From assembly GCA_907164885.2 (NCBI GenBank), contig OU015490.1:202936161-203000160 (forward strand): a DNA stretch of 64,000 bases. The letters run 5' to 3'. The notes under the pieces are model-generated. The model was not told the DNA's origin. It ran no database searches and saw only the letters and a list, made by a program, of their open reading frames with translations. The position numbers and the translations under genes are program-made. Position 1 is the stretch's first letter, and every line of letters starts with the position of its first letter. The stretch comes from Dolomedes plantarius (lineage: Eukaryota > Arthropoda > Arachnida > Araneae > Dolomedidae). Below, one piece after another: positions 10,310 to 21,201 of this stretch.

Positions 10310-12520
10310 AGCCCACTTTGGAAAGAACCATCGTCTTGTTGCAGAAAATTTAGAGCGGAAGACAGCCCCCGAAGGCGGGTTCTATGAATTTTGTCAGAAT
10401 AGAGCTTGTTCAGTCTTCATAAAAGACTTACTATTTTTATTTTAATTTTTAAATAATTCATTATAATAATTCTTTCATTTTATTCATCATATTGTTTGTA
10501 ATTTGTATTCTAATTGTGCTTCTAGTCAATAGACGGCATCACTATGTAACCTTTTTTTTCTTCAAGCTAAAATGTTTTTTATTCTGTTGTTCTTGCATAT
10601 TCGATTCTAAGTAATGGCAAGAAAATGGCTAAGAAATGTTTAATCTGTTGTGGTGTATATTCTATTCTAAGCAATGTCATGTAAGAATTCGCTACGTTGG
10701 ATGCAATTCCAAATTTCTTTTTTTTGTTAAAGATTCTGTTCAGATTATTGTTAAAACTGTTGACATTTTGCAGTCAATTATTTATTTTGTAAAACCTAAT
10801 TCCGAATGTTTATTCGGTGTGTCATGAATTCAACAGTTATGTGTTAAAATGAAGTCAATTATTAAATGCATTTTAAGGACATATGTATGGAACTAAAGTT
10901 TTTAGTGTTGATTTATCATTCAAGTATTATTCAGAGGATGTTAAAGGTAAGCCATTCCAGTATTACCTTTTTTAAAAGAAGTAAGAAGATTGATTAGTTG
11001 CACTTAAACAAGAATATTAAATATTTTGTGAATGGATTCTTATACACTCCACTAAGATATAAAGTTATTTTGATAAAATAACTGACCCCACAGAGCTGCT
11101 TCGCTTCGTGTAGTCTAATTCAAAATTAAAGGAAATAATACATGGTTGAACCTCAGCGCCAAAAAATTAACTAGACGATGCCTCAGAGTCATTGTACCAG
11201 GCATGCTGAGCCAAATTATCCTATTGCAGATCTTACGTTAAGATAAACTTTGAGATAATTTCTTTATAAGAAAGATTCGGGATGATCCTTTTTTATATTC
11301 AAATCATACAAGTGGTTCTGTTTCATGCAGTTATCTAGCTCGTTATATAAATGCCCATTCATGGAAGTCTAGTATCGTTCTATCAATAGTATCATCCGTC
11401 ATAATACTTAATTCGAGGATTATTATTATTATTATTGCTGTTTTAAGAACATTGAGACGCCAAACTGAGTATTTAAAGAATGAAGCCCTTAAACTATTCT
11501 TCTTATATCGAAGTCGTATGTTTTAAATCACCACATAATGGATCAATGATTCATCATTAAAGTTATTCTTCCCTTTTGTGAAATGGCGGAATGCGTATAA
11601 TTTAATTAACTTTCTCAATCACTCATCAGATTTTCCTACTCCATCGGTGTTGTCCCCCCCCCCCCCTCCTGGTAAAACCCTTATCCATCATCAAAGCGCG
11701 TCATAGGACAAGCAGAGGCCATTTGCCGAAATTGGATCCAATTTTTTGCACTTCATTCATTGTGGTGGTGGGAATAAGAACGTCTTCATTCTGTTTTTGT
11801 GGATAAACGAAGCAATCGGCCAGCTTTGTAAACCACCCAGAAACATAATTTGGGCGTGGTGGAATCGCGACTCAACTGTCGTTTCAATTTTTTTTTTATA
11901 TATATTTTTTTTTCAAATCTGCGGGCAAGTTTGCAGGTCACGATTCGGCACTCATCATCATCCGATTTTTAAGTACCCTCATGAGTAACGAGAAATAAAA
12001 AAAAAAATCAATGTACGCGTATTATTTCATTCGTATGTAATTTTATGAGTTCTTGTTTAAGTTGAAAGCAATTTCACTGGTTGTATAGAAGGAACATATT
12101 CCATAATAAAGTAAAAGCATAAAAAACTAAAAGAAATAACAGGCAGAATAGAAAAAAATTATTTAAGAGTTTAGATTCCTGAAAAAAAAAATTAAATGCA
12201 CATTGGTATTTATATACATATGGTAAACTTACAATACAAAATTGAAGGCTTTTAATTAATATAGAATGCACATCGGGCATTTTGAAAAACGTTAACATTT
12301 TTGAAGAAAAGAAAATTAAAAACAGGCATTATTCTGCTAAAATTTCCTTATTTTCAATTTTAAGGGTTTTCAATGTAGTAAAACAGAAAATTAATTATTC
12401 TCATTTTGTATATAGGGTTAAAAATTGTAAATTAAAAAATTCAAATTTGAAAGTCCTTTTTCCCCCTTAAAGAAATCGTGTTAGAAAATTGAAGTGAAAA
12501 AGAATGCAAGTAAAAATCAT
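10310..12520. other. Unassigned stretch
   Basis: No gene or element is supported. It contains a (TTA)n run near 11,425, a C-homopolymer near 11,656 and a slightly GC-richer patch at 11,690-11,980. Several short ORFs are AT-driven and lack domains. Confidence 0.5.
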
Positions 12521-12523
12521 ATA

Positions 12524-13032
12524 TGTAAACTTGTAAGGTTTACATAAGATTCGATTCCCAAGAATCGAACTTTTAAGTGAATAAATTAAAGAAGCCGCTT
12601 GAGATATGCTAATTTCAAGGCATACGCGGTTGGTATAAATACCAAGCAGCTAGATTAAAGAGACGAAGTGTTGAGGAAGCGAAAGGAAGTGAAACTAGTT
12701 TGCGAGCAGCAGCTCGAGTTGCTTAGCTAGGTTGATGATAACCTACGCGAGTTCGTGTTAGACGAAAGTTATTTAGCGTTCTGTGGCCCATAGTTTACGT
12801 GGCAGCACTGCTGGTTGACTTTCAAGTATTGTGAGTATTGCAAACTGTATTTTCTTGCAAAGTATTTATACGGGAATAATATCCCTTGCATGAATGTTAT
12901 GTATACTCGTACTAGTAGTACGCTGTAGTTATGTTGAAAAGCAAATTTATGTGCAAAGTTATAATAAACATTTATTAATTTAGAACTGTGTTTGAATCTA
13001 ATTCATTAGAGTGCCACTTCAAATTATATACA
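12524..13032 (+). mobile_element. Possible solo LTR
   Basis: A TG...CA segment holds a TATA-like GGTATAAATACC at about 12,630, an AATAAA polyadenylation signal at about 12,962 and about 200 bp of balanced composition between them, the layout of a promoter-bearing LTR. No partner LTR, primer site or target duplication was found, so the boundaries are guesses. It could instead be a fragment of any Pol II-transcribed unit. Confidence 0.3.
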
Positions 13033-14384
13033 CCCAAATTTTAAAGGTAAAGAAGTGTTAAAACTCTATAAACTCTTTGACAATCGAATCCCAATATTCT
13101 ATTGGTTCTAGCATTAGCAAACTTGTTGTTGTTACTAAGTTCCTTGGGACTAACGACTATCTAAGACCCCAGTCCAGTGTGCATATGAAGAAAAAACAGG
13201 AAACATAAACAGACACACACAGAAGATTTTTTTTATATTTTATTTGACAAACGATGACACTGGCGATGGTCGGAGAATTGTGGTTCTTCTTGAAGCTCAC
13301 TTGAAGGCCTTACTCCAGGCAGAAGACTGATTAGTTCCCCAGAATACAATTAAGTCTTATCCGATAACTGAACCCGCGCACACGATATGGAAGGCTGATT
13401 GATAACTTAACTATTTAGCCACTGGGCAACCAAACCTTAAACTTCTGTGGTGATCACCGTGAAAGTATTTGTAAACTTACTTGGATTGGTCACTTTGATA
13501 GTGAAGACACCAGTCTGAAGCAGGGCTGCCCAGGGACTTTAACAAAAAGGCAAAATTCTGTTGGAGGCCCCAAGAAAAATAAAAAATGGAAAAAGACGAA
13601 AACATACATTCAAATTAAGTTATTCATACTTAAAATTTTATTACATGAATGATTAACATAATTATTACATTTCATTGCACTGCTCTCTTGTTATATTCTC
13701 CAATAAATGTGATACCTTCCATCCACAAAGCTTTTTTGCTATCTATTTTAATAGTTCGTACTGTCTTTAATTTGTTAGAGAGAGTGTAATTTTATCGCAG
13801 TTAGGACTAAACAGTTATATTTTCATTAAAACTAAATCGCGTATTTTTCAGAGACTATTTTGGAGTAAGAGAAATCTAATTAATCGAATAATGTTTTTTA
13901 TATTTTTGGGCCCCTTTTTTCAGGAGATTATTTTGAATTTTGAAGTACGGTACAAGCTTCAGAATTTTCTTTTGGATGAAATCTAATAAATTAATTTTTA
14001 AAATTTTTTTTGGGGGGCCCCTCCGGCAGTTAGGGGTCTGAAACAAAGTGCGCCAGTTACCCCTCATCAGTGGCGTAGCTACATATACAGCGCCCTGGAG
14101 CAAGTAAAATTGATGCGCCCACTTGTTTCTTGGAAGAGTTCTGGCGAAATTTATTTTCTATCTACTCTTATTTCGATTTAAAACCTTACTTAATAACGAT
14201 TTATTTGAAATTCAAAACATTGCAACGATAAGAAATTCAATTTAATAAATATGAATATAATAATAAAACAAATTATAATTCTTTAAGTACGGAGTACCCA
14301 CTAATATTTACTACGTATTTTATAAACTCTGTTGACAAAATTTACTTGAGCATGTTTAGTTTGCTCATAAAAATCCTTCAAAAT

Positions 14385-14600
14385 GGTTGTTTTCTCACTT
14401 TCTCGTTTGCAAGTCGGTCAATCATTTTCTCTAGATCAAGTTGACAAGCTATTGTTCTTTTAATTGATATCGCGACCAAAGAGCTAAGCCGGTGTTGTGA
14501 CATGTTGCTTCTTAAATATGTTTTGATTAATTTCAGCTTTCAAAAACTTCGTTCTGATATCGCTGTCATCACCGGTACAGTTTAAAAAAATCATGCACGC
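14385..14600 (-). pseudogene. hAT transposase C-terminal fragment
   Basis: The minus-strand reading contains ERSF, a stop, then KLKLIKTYLRSNMSQHRLS and, further on, DLEKMIDRLANEKVRK. This is the C-terminal dimerisation region of the hAT transposases related to ZMYM-type proteins. The in-frame TGA falls where the family usually has Ser. Sequence upstream is broken by stops and shifts, and no RNase H-like catalytic part is readable. It is a dead remnant of the inner element's transposase. Confidence 0.7.
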
Positions 14601-15149
14601 TGTAATAATGTCAGAGAAGCCACTTGAGGCTGCGGTGTGAATTAAAAGTAGTTCAGCAACTTCGCGTATAGAAGTCATTGATTCATCCTTAATTTTTCTT
14701 TTAATTTAAGATGAACTTGAAAGAAAGTTTTAGAAATGATTAGTGATACTATTTATGTAAGAATTTTTTAAAAAGTATTTATAAACTGATATACAATATT
14801 TCCACTTAGACTTAGTCGGTCATAAAGTCTTAACTTCTCTTTAATTTCGAATGTTTTGACTAAACGTAAACCTGTTCTGAGTTTTTACAATCAACTAATA
14901 TTGAACTATAATTTTACTACTAATAAAATTATATAATTGCTTCCATTTTTGCCCGAATGCAACTATTTTTTTCAATCGTTTTCCTAACTAAAACTTATTT
15001 TATCGACAAAACTAGAAAATTTTTAGGTAAAACTGAAAACTGTTATTACAATTTCGTTTAATTTCTATTTATTATGATTACATTTTGAAATTAGGGTGAA
15101 CGTTGCCCCCGATTAAACATGCAATTCATTTCGGTGGTGTTAAAAAAAC

Positions 15150-15437
15150 TAAACTAAACTCATGGCGCTACAGTCCGATGTGGACCAAGGTCGGCGGTGC
15201 CCATCTCCGCTTTCTTGACCGTGGGCTTTGGGTTCCATGCAGCATATGTCTCGGTGAGGTGGTCAGCCTGTCGTGGGACCCCCAAAGTTTAGTTCGCAAG
15301 CATGCTTGATCCTTATTTTATCGACCCACTCAAGGGATGAAAGGCTGAGTCGACCTTGTCCAGTCGCAGGGTCGAACCCTGGACCTGTGGCGTGGCAGCT
15401 TGACACTTTTAACCACTACGCCACCGGGCGATCTTCG
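15150..15437 (-). repeat. tRNA-derived SINE, second family
   Basis: On the minus strand the head starts CGCCCGGTGGCGTAGTGG (A box TGGCGTAGTGG), with the B box GGTTCGACCC about 50 bases on. The body contains GACCACCTCACCGAGAC, and the 3' end is a (TTTAG)n tail near 15,150. Head, body and simple-repeat tail are the standard SINE parts. The family differs from the one at 8804 and 15,545. Confidence 0.7.
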
Positions 15438-15544
15438 GTAGTGTTAACGGGATTCAAATTCAATTAATTATGACCATTATGCTAATAACTATCATCATTT
15501 GCAACACAAAAACAATTACATCTGTTCATTTGTAATTTTGCTTC

Positions 15545-15717
15545 GCGGGCGATGGCCGAATGGTTGGGGCGCTGGCATTCGGTACCAAAGTCTGTGGGTT
15601 CGAATCCCACTCTTGGCATGGACGTTTGTAGCCGTTCGGAATCGGTTTTAGGCAGAAGGTCCTGGTCTAATTAGCCCTCGTGTAGCAAAAATTGTCCGCA
15701 GTGCTCCAAACCAAGCA
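15545..15717 (+). repeat. tRNA-derived SINE, copy 2 of first family
   Basis: A box TGGCCGAATGG and B box GGTTCGAATCC are both intact. The body shares GTAGCCGTTCGGAATCG and TAATTAGCCCTCGTG with the copy at 8804. The tail is a shorter CCAAACCAAG. No clear target duplication was seen. Confidence 0.8.
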
Positions 15718-15935
15718 ATATTACTGCATCTGATTTGCACTAATATTGAAAGTCAATCACAAATGTCAATGCTCATGTGTTTTTGTACTTTGCCGTTTTT
15801 TCAGTCTTTTTCGGTTAACTTAAGAAAAATTTAACTAATTATTCAGATTACTGAACACTCCTTTGTCTACAAATATTATTTATAGCATTACTCTTCCGTT
15901 TAAACGCAGAATAGTGAAACTGGAAGTACTTAATC

Positions 15936-16114
15936 CAGTGACGTAGCGAGCATAACTGACGCCCGAGGCATGATACCTTATTTGCGCCCCCCTTTCCGAA
16001 AAACATATAGTAATATAATATATAGAATTAGTGAAAAGGAGCATTTGGCGCCCCTGTGCGAGTGGCGCCCGGGGCATGATAGACCCCCCTTGCCCACCCC
16101 TCGCTACGCTACTG
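15936..16114. mobile_element. hAT MITE, copy A (179 bp)
   Basis: Inverted ends CAGTGACGTAGCGAG and CTCGCTACGCTACTG. The flanking 8-mers ACTTAATC and CTTTAACC match at only 5 of 8. A copy of the same length lies at 58,540. The ends resemble those of the inner hAT (CAGTGGCGTAGC), suggesting mobilisation by a related transposase. Confidence 0.75.
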
Positions 16115-17035
16115 CTTTAACCCGTCATACGCGATATTAGTTTTAATATTTGATAGTTGATTTCTTTTCTAAATAACTTGATACATTCTGCTTACATTCA
16201 TCATTCAATAGATGTAATTGAAATGGATTCATATGTGCCAACTGCTCCGAAATACGGGGAGTTTTTCCAACAAAAATGTTAAATGCATGTATACTCCAGG
16301 TATTTTGACAAATGGAAAAGCATTGTTGAAATGCGTTTTCAACATAATATTTCTTCTCTTCCTCCCTTTTATTAACGAGAAATTAGTTTTAAAAGAAATA
16401 AGCTCAGAAAACCTCAAATCTTCAAGGAATTGCGCAGATGATTGCAGTAAATTTTGAGGCGATATTGCAGATATTTTAAATTCTAATTTCGATTTCAGTC
16501 GGATGAGTTATTTACCCAGGCAAACGCAGAATCAACGTTACATAATTCACAGAGTGATCTCATGTTATCCCTCACACTAATAGAACCGGATATAAAAAAG
16601 TTTATATTTGGCACTCGTGGGATTCACCGGATACGTGTAACTTCTTTGCAGTAAAACACAACTTATAATATGTATAGTAGTGCTTTTAAACATTCTTAGC
16701 AATCATCATACATTTTTATGGGTTTATTAGAGGTATATAAAGCGTTAAATTTACAGTGAAAATTTTCTGAAATCAAAATTATGGTAAGTCAAGTATATTC
16801 TAATATATTTAGGTACTTACAGTTTTATTTACTTAAAAATATTTCATTTATTTTTTGTATAGTTTATAGAAAATCTGACAAATTAAGATTATTTATACAA
16901 AAGTTTTCACAAATTTTTAATTCACTCTTTCAGATTTTGCGCCCCCCACGATTCGTGCGCCTGGAGCAGTTCGCTCCAACTGCTCCACGGTAGCTACGCC
17001 CCTGCCTCTCATCTCTTGGCGGCCCTGGTCCAAAG

Positions 17036-17290
17036 GAGGCGGGGTTTTGCCCTTGATGATAAAATTGGCAACAGTTATTATGAAAAACATTCCAGTAGAA
17101 AAGGCCGACGATATGTAAGCTCAGCCCACCGTCTCATGTGGCAGACTTTACTGTGGTTCGCCTCCTGTCAGCCTTGCCTGACGACAATGGCTTCCGTCTG
17201 CTTACCAGGGATGCAGCTATTCCTCAGGCGAACAACTTTCTTGTTTTCGCATCAGTAAAATTTATTTTTATTCATAAACTAAGTCAGTTA
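17036..17290. other. GC-richer patch, unassigned
   Basis: More balanced base composition than its surroundings. Overlapping short ORFs at 17,016-17,258 and 17,138-17,353 run into the next repeat and show no domain. Confidence 0.4.
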
Positions 17291-17992
17291 TTTATGACAT
17301 TATGTACTGATGCAAATATACTATTGATTAAAATTACAGTTCATTGTTTTTAACGATTTATGGTTCATTATTGATACCAACACCATACTTATAATATTTC
17401 ACACCATACCGAAAAATGAACTCGATTTGCATTTTCATACTCTTTGACTTCATCATGTTAAATTATGTTGTACTTCCTGAGTGATTCATGAAGTCGCAGT
17501 CAATTATTTCGGTAACTTCTGAGTCTTCATAGTATTGTGTTGGAGGGATTTTCCAGAATTCACCTTTTTGGGGCTATATTGAGTCTAAGTTTACGAATAG
17601 TTGCACAAATCACTAAAGACTCTCTTGAGAAAATATAGAGCGCATTTTAGATTTTTTTAAAAATAGGTTTTGGGTTTCCTTCCATTGCAGTCACAACGGT
17701 AAAGGGCTGATTTTGGAGAAAAGCACTGATTTTGGAGTATTGTGGTGTAAACTTGAGGTAGATGATTTTAAGCCGAACTTTGTTCAATAATTTTTTACTA
17801 AACCAAGTATGTACTGATAATAAAATTTATAATAAATACAATATTTCATACAAATATAATATTTCATTTTTCGGTATGGTGTGAAATATTATAAGTATGG
17901 TGTTGGTATCAATAGTGAACCATAAATCGTTAAAAACAATGCACTGTAATTTTAATCAATAGTATATTTGCATCAATACATAATGTCATAAA
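17291..17992. mobile_element. Element with 129-bp inverted repeats
   Basis: The arm at 17,291-17,419 is complementary to the arm at 17,863-17,992 with only a few mismatches. Both contain the phrases GACATTATGTA and CACCATACTTATAATA or their complements. The 440-bp middle has no ORF. This is a MITE or foldback-type DNA element. The target duplication is unclear. Confidence 0.65.
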
Positions 17993-18795
17993 AAGTAATA
18001 AAATGCTAAACTTGTGCCGCTGGAACTTTGGCACAAATTCTGATGAAAATTTCAATATAATATTTCACACGCATTTCTTTAAAATTATTTCTTTAAATTT
18101 TCCTGTAAGTTCCATCATTTCATCTTATTTAATTTTAATGAATAGTTTTTTAATGTATCGTAAACATTACGGGCTTCTTGATCTTCAGGGACAGGGGTCA
18201 AATGGCCCCCTTGTACCCCTTTCTGCGGCTTGTAAATACGTATCTTCCCGTACTGCCCTTACGTTTTGGATATTTTGCCGAGCTGTAAGAAACTATGGTT
18301 GAAGTAAATCGATGTTATTTATTTCTAGTATAATAAAGTCGTAAAATATTATAATCGTTTCTCTATCAAGATTTCTTTGTTCTGCCCGAATCCAATCAAG
18401 TTAATAATAACCCGACTCTTTTCAGCAGTGACACCTCAATAGAAAGCGAAAGATCTGAGAACCAGTGCCTGTACTAGAAGAAATGAAATTAAAAATTGCC
18501 ATCACGATCGGTGAAGATCTATGGAAGTAAGGAAAGTCCTACAGCTGCTCCACCCTTCGCATTTTGTGAACTCGGACAGGGTTGCCCGATTCACCAAAAA
18601 AGCTCTCTCATAGTCTGATATATATATTTTTTCATTTTAAATGCTTGCAATGTATAATACCCGAAACATTTTTTTCGTAAAGTGCAAGAATTTCACATCA
18701 GACTAGGTTCCGAAAGAATCAGATTCGTAAAATTTGTAAAATGCAAGAATTTCATTTTTACGAGTTTTCATGCATACGATTTATGACACACATTA
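17993..18795. other. Unassigned stretch
   Basis: A patch at 18,170-18,300 is GC-richer, reads CAGGGACAGGGGTCAAATGG and could be an old hAT end, but no partner was found. Otherwise AT-rich with no supported gene. Confidence 0.4.
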
Positions 18796-19569
18796 TCTCT
18801 ATATATAAAACAGTTCCGTAACTGACTGACTGACAGACAACGCACAGACCAAACCGCTGGACCTAAAGGGCCGAAATTTTGCATGGGGATTCTTCTTATA
18901 GTGTAGGGGTGCACTAAGAAAGATTTTTGAAAAATTCTTCTTAAACTTTTTAAAATTAAATTTTTAAGCTGTTTAAGTAATCTTTTTAAAGTTTGCATTT
19001 AAATTAATAATTTGAGGAATATAAAATTTATATCATGAGAAAGATCCTAAAAATTCCTTTAAAATGTAATATTTTTCGAATCTTTACTTCCATTTTCTGA
19101 TTTTTGGTGAATTTTTAAAGATTAATTTTTAGAATTTAATTTATTAAATTCTGATCACGTGATTTCTTTTTCTGGTACTTTAAATTAATTTTACGTCACG
19201 TGTATAACAACGAAATAGACAAAAAATATTTTTTTTTTTGCTAATGTGGCAGTCGATTGGAAATTATCCAAAATTTATTAAAATACAGTAAAAGATATGT
19301 TCATCAAACTGTACTATATTAATTGTACTATATTCTTTAGTATGTTCTATTAGATTTAATTTGAATATTATCTTCTACATTATTTTGTCTATAAAATATC
19401 CGTTACGATTTTTTATAAATATATTTTTCGTATTTTTACATCAATTGCATACATTGATCGTTGTATTTATTATAAATATATTTATACATATTTTTGGCGT
19501 TAATTGCATACATTGACTGTTGTATTTAATTTGAATGTACTCCGTAGCGAAGTACGGATTTTCAGCTAG
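18796..19569 (+). mobile_element. Non-autonomous Helitron, family A copy 2 (best copy)
   Basis: Starts TCTCTATATATAAAAC after an A and ends CTAG before a T. The hairpin TCCGTA-GCGAAG-TACGGA lies about 10 bases before the end. These are the three structural marks of a Helitron: 5' TC, 3' CTRR with an upstream hairpin, and insertion between A and T without a target duplication. It has no Rep or helicase coding. It serves as the reference for the copies at 1565 and 54,584. Confidence 0.9.
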
Positions 19570-19588
19570 TATTACATATATATATATA

Positions 19589-21170
19589 GGGTAACTATAG
19601 GATAGATGGCCATAGAGGAGAGATGGCCAATCTTAATATTTCCAAAACTTGATCATATATGGCAGTTTAAACTTTTTTCGTAGAAAATGTTCAACGAGTT
19701 CATTCATTGCGAGGTACAGCTGTGTTTTTCGATTATAAAAAGTAAGTGAAATGTTAATGTTTATTTAATTTAGTGGTTGAATATTTTTGTTGAGTTAGGT
19801 ATCTGAATGTTTTGCAATACGTACGTTACCTTTTTTTTACTTTATGGACTTTTAAGGCACGTATATAATCCAATCTTTGCTTCTAAGCCTAAAACAAAGA
19901 CGTACAATGGCGGAGTGATGCTTTAAATTGGGTGGCCATCTGTCCTTCAATTTCAGGATAGATGACCACATAAAATCGAGGAGAGATGACCACATTTAAT
20001 CAATATTTCAAAATTATACGGAGTGAGAATTTCAACTAAATATAATTATACTTAAAATAATTATATAACTTTTATGATTATAATTATATTAATGGATATA
20101 ATTGTTTCAATTTTAACTAATATAAATATTTAACGCAGAATAATAATATGATATGCCGAACGATGTTTTTTCCAGTTTTTCAAGATGCCGAATAAATACA
20201 TAAGAAAACCTCATTCAAACCGAGGGACCTGGAGTCAAAATGATTTGTCTAAGGTAATGGAGGCTGTGCAAATGGGATCATATTCGGTAAAAGGAGCGTC
20301 TGTAGCATTTCACGTTCCATGCAAGACTTTGGAGCGCCGATTGAAGACCAATAATTACAATAAAGGCAGCATGGGTCCTGGTCCGATGTTTGGAAAAGAA
20401 AACGAAGAAAGATTAGTAAACACATTAAACGAATGCAGAAACAACCGATTCCCATTTCCTCGAGATGATGTGAGAATTCTCGCTTTAGAATTTGCTAGAA
20501 AACTGGATATAAAGCACCGTTTTAATGATACAAGTGACAAAAACAAAAACACGACACTTCCAGTAGCGAAGAAGGGGAAATACATTTGAAATTATTAGAT
20601 TCTACAGATAACGAGGGAATAGAATTTGATGCGGATCACTGTGTTGGTTATGGAGAAGAATACAATACCACAACCAAAAAGGATGACTGGATAAAATGCA
20701 TAAGGTGCATGAAGTGGTTAAATGAAACGTGTACAAACTATCAAGACCTTTGTCAAAAATGTGGTACAATTTTACGAAAAGTGAAGGGTTGAAATTATAT
20801 TTCAAATATTGTTTATTCGAATTTTATTCACACATTTTCCGTGATATAATTGCATCTTTACAAATTGCTATATGTTTTTTTATAATTAACTATATGAAAT
20901 GTGTTGTTTTTTGCTATTTTAACTTCACTTTTTCTTTCTTGCATTGTATAGCCATCTCTCCTCGGCTTGAAAGAGAGATGGAGATCTGCCATTTTGGTTT
21001 CAAACTGTGTTTCCCACTTTTTGTACTCAATGTTTAATTATATTCTGCCCAAAATATGATGAGTATATGTATAAGAATTTTAAATATGCATAAATATTTC
21101 TTGTGTTTGCATTCTAAGAATTTTTATTTCAATCTTTAAAAACTATGGCCATCTATCCTAGATTTACTCC
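19589..21170 (+). mobile_element. pogo-type element with internal deletion
   Basis: Left end GGGTAACTATAGGATAGATGG and right end CCATCTATCCTAGATTTACTCC are inverted repeats of about 27 bp, set in TA-rich flanks. The subterminal phrase GAGGAGAGATGGCC and variants recur at about 19,615, 19,970 and 20,950 in both orientations, like a set of transposase binding sites. The transposase gene inside has lost its catalytic middle. Confidence 0.8.
20185..20792 (+). pseudogene. pogo/jerky-like transposase lacking the DDE domain
   Basis: The first 134 codons give a psq-type helix-turn-helix: SKVMEAVQMGSYSVKGAS then VPCKTLERRL, followed by the start of the CENP-B-like second DNA-binding segment (NRFPFPRDDVRILALEFA). 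After a run rich in Asn and Lys the frame shifts. The second piece (20,586-20,792) is the normal C-terminus, with a Cys-rich finger, CIRCMKWLNETC then CQKCG. The roughly 250-300 residues of RNase H-fold catalytic domain expected between them are absent. The remaining first ORF could still make a DNA-binding peptide without nuclease activity. Confidence 0.75.

Positions 21171-21171
<1 letters not shown>

Positions 21172-21197
<26 letters not shown>
21172..21197. repeat. (TA)n tract between two transposons
   Basis: A short TA run separates the right end of the pogo element from the left end of the DD41D element. Confidence 0.9.

Positions 21198-21201
<4 letters not shown>

Larger units (their letters stand above)
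14068..17004 (-). mobile_element. Inner hAT element nested in the outer one
   Basis: It begins CAGTGGCGTAGCTAC and ends GTAGCTACGCCCCTG, inverted repeats of about 15 bp, between CCCCTCAT (14,060-14,067) and CCTCTCAT (17,005-17,012), a 7-of-8 match. A decayed transposase C-terminus lies on the minus strand. Two SINEs and a small hAT MITE have since landed inside, so this is at least the second of three insertion layers. Confidence 0.7.
13521..17027. mobile_element. Outer hAT-type element
   Basis: The left end CAGGGCTGCCCAGGGAC and the right end CTTGGCGGCCCTG form imperfect inverted repeats starting CAGGG. They are flanked by 8-bp sites GTCTGAAG (13,513-13,520) and GTCCAAAG (17,028-17,035) that match at 6 of 8. 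Eight-base duplications and CAG-starting ends are hAT hallmarks. Its own interior is short (13,521-14,067 and 17,005-17,027), because a second hAT is inserted in it. Confidence 0.55.
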
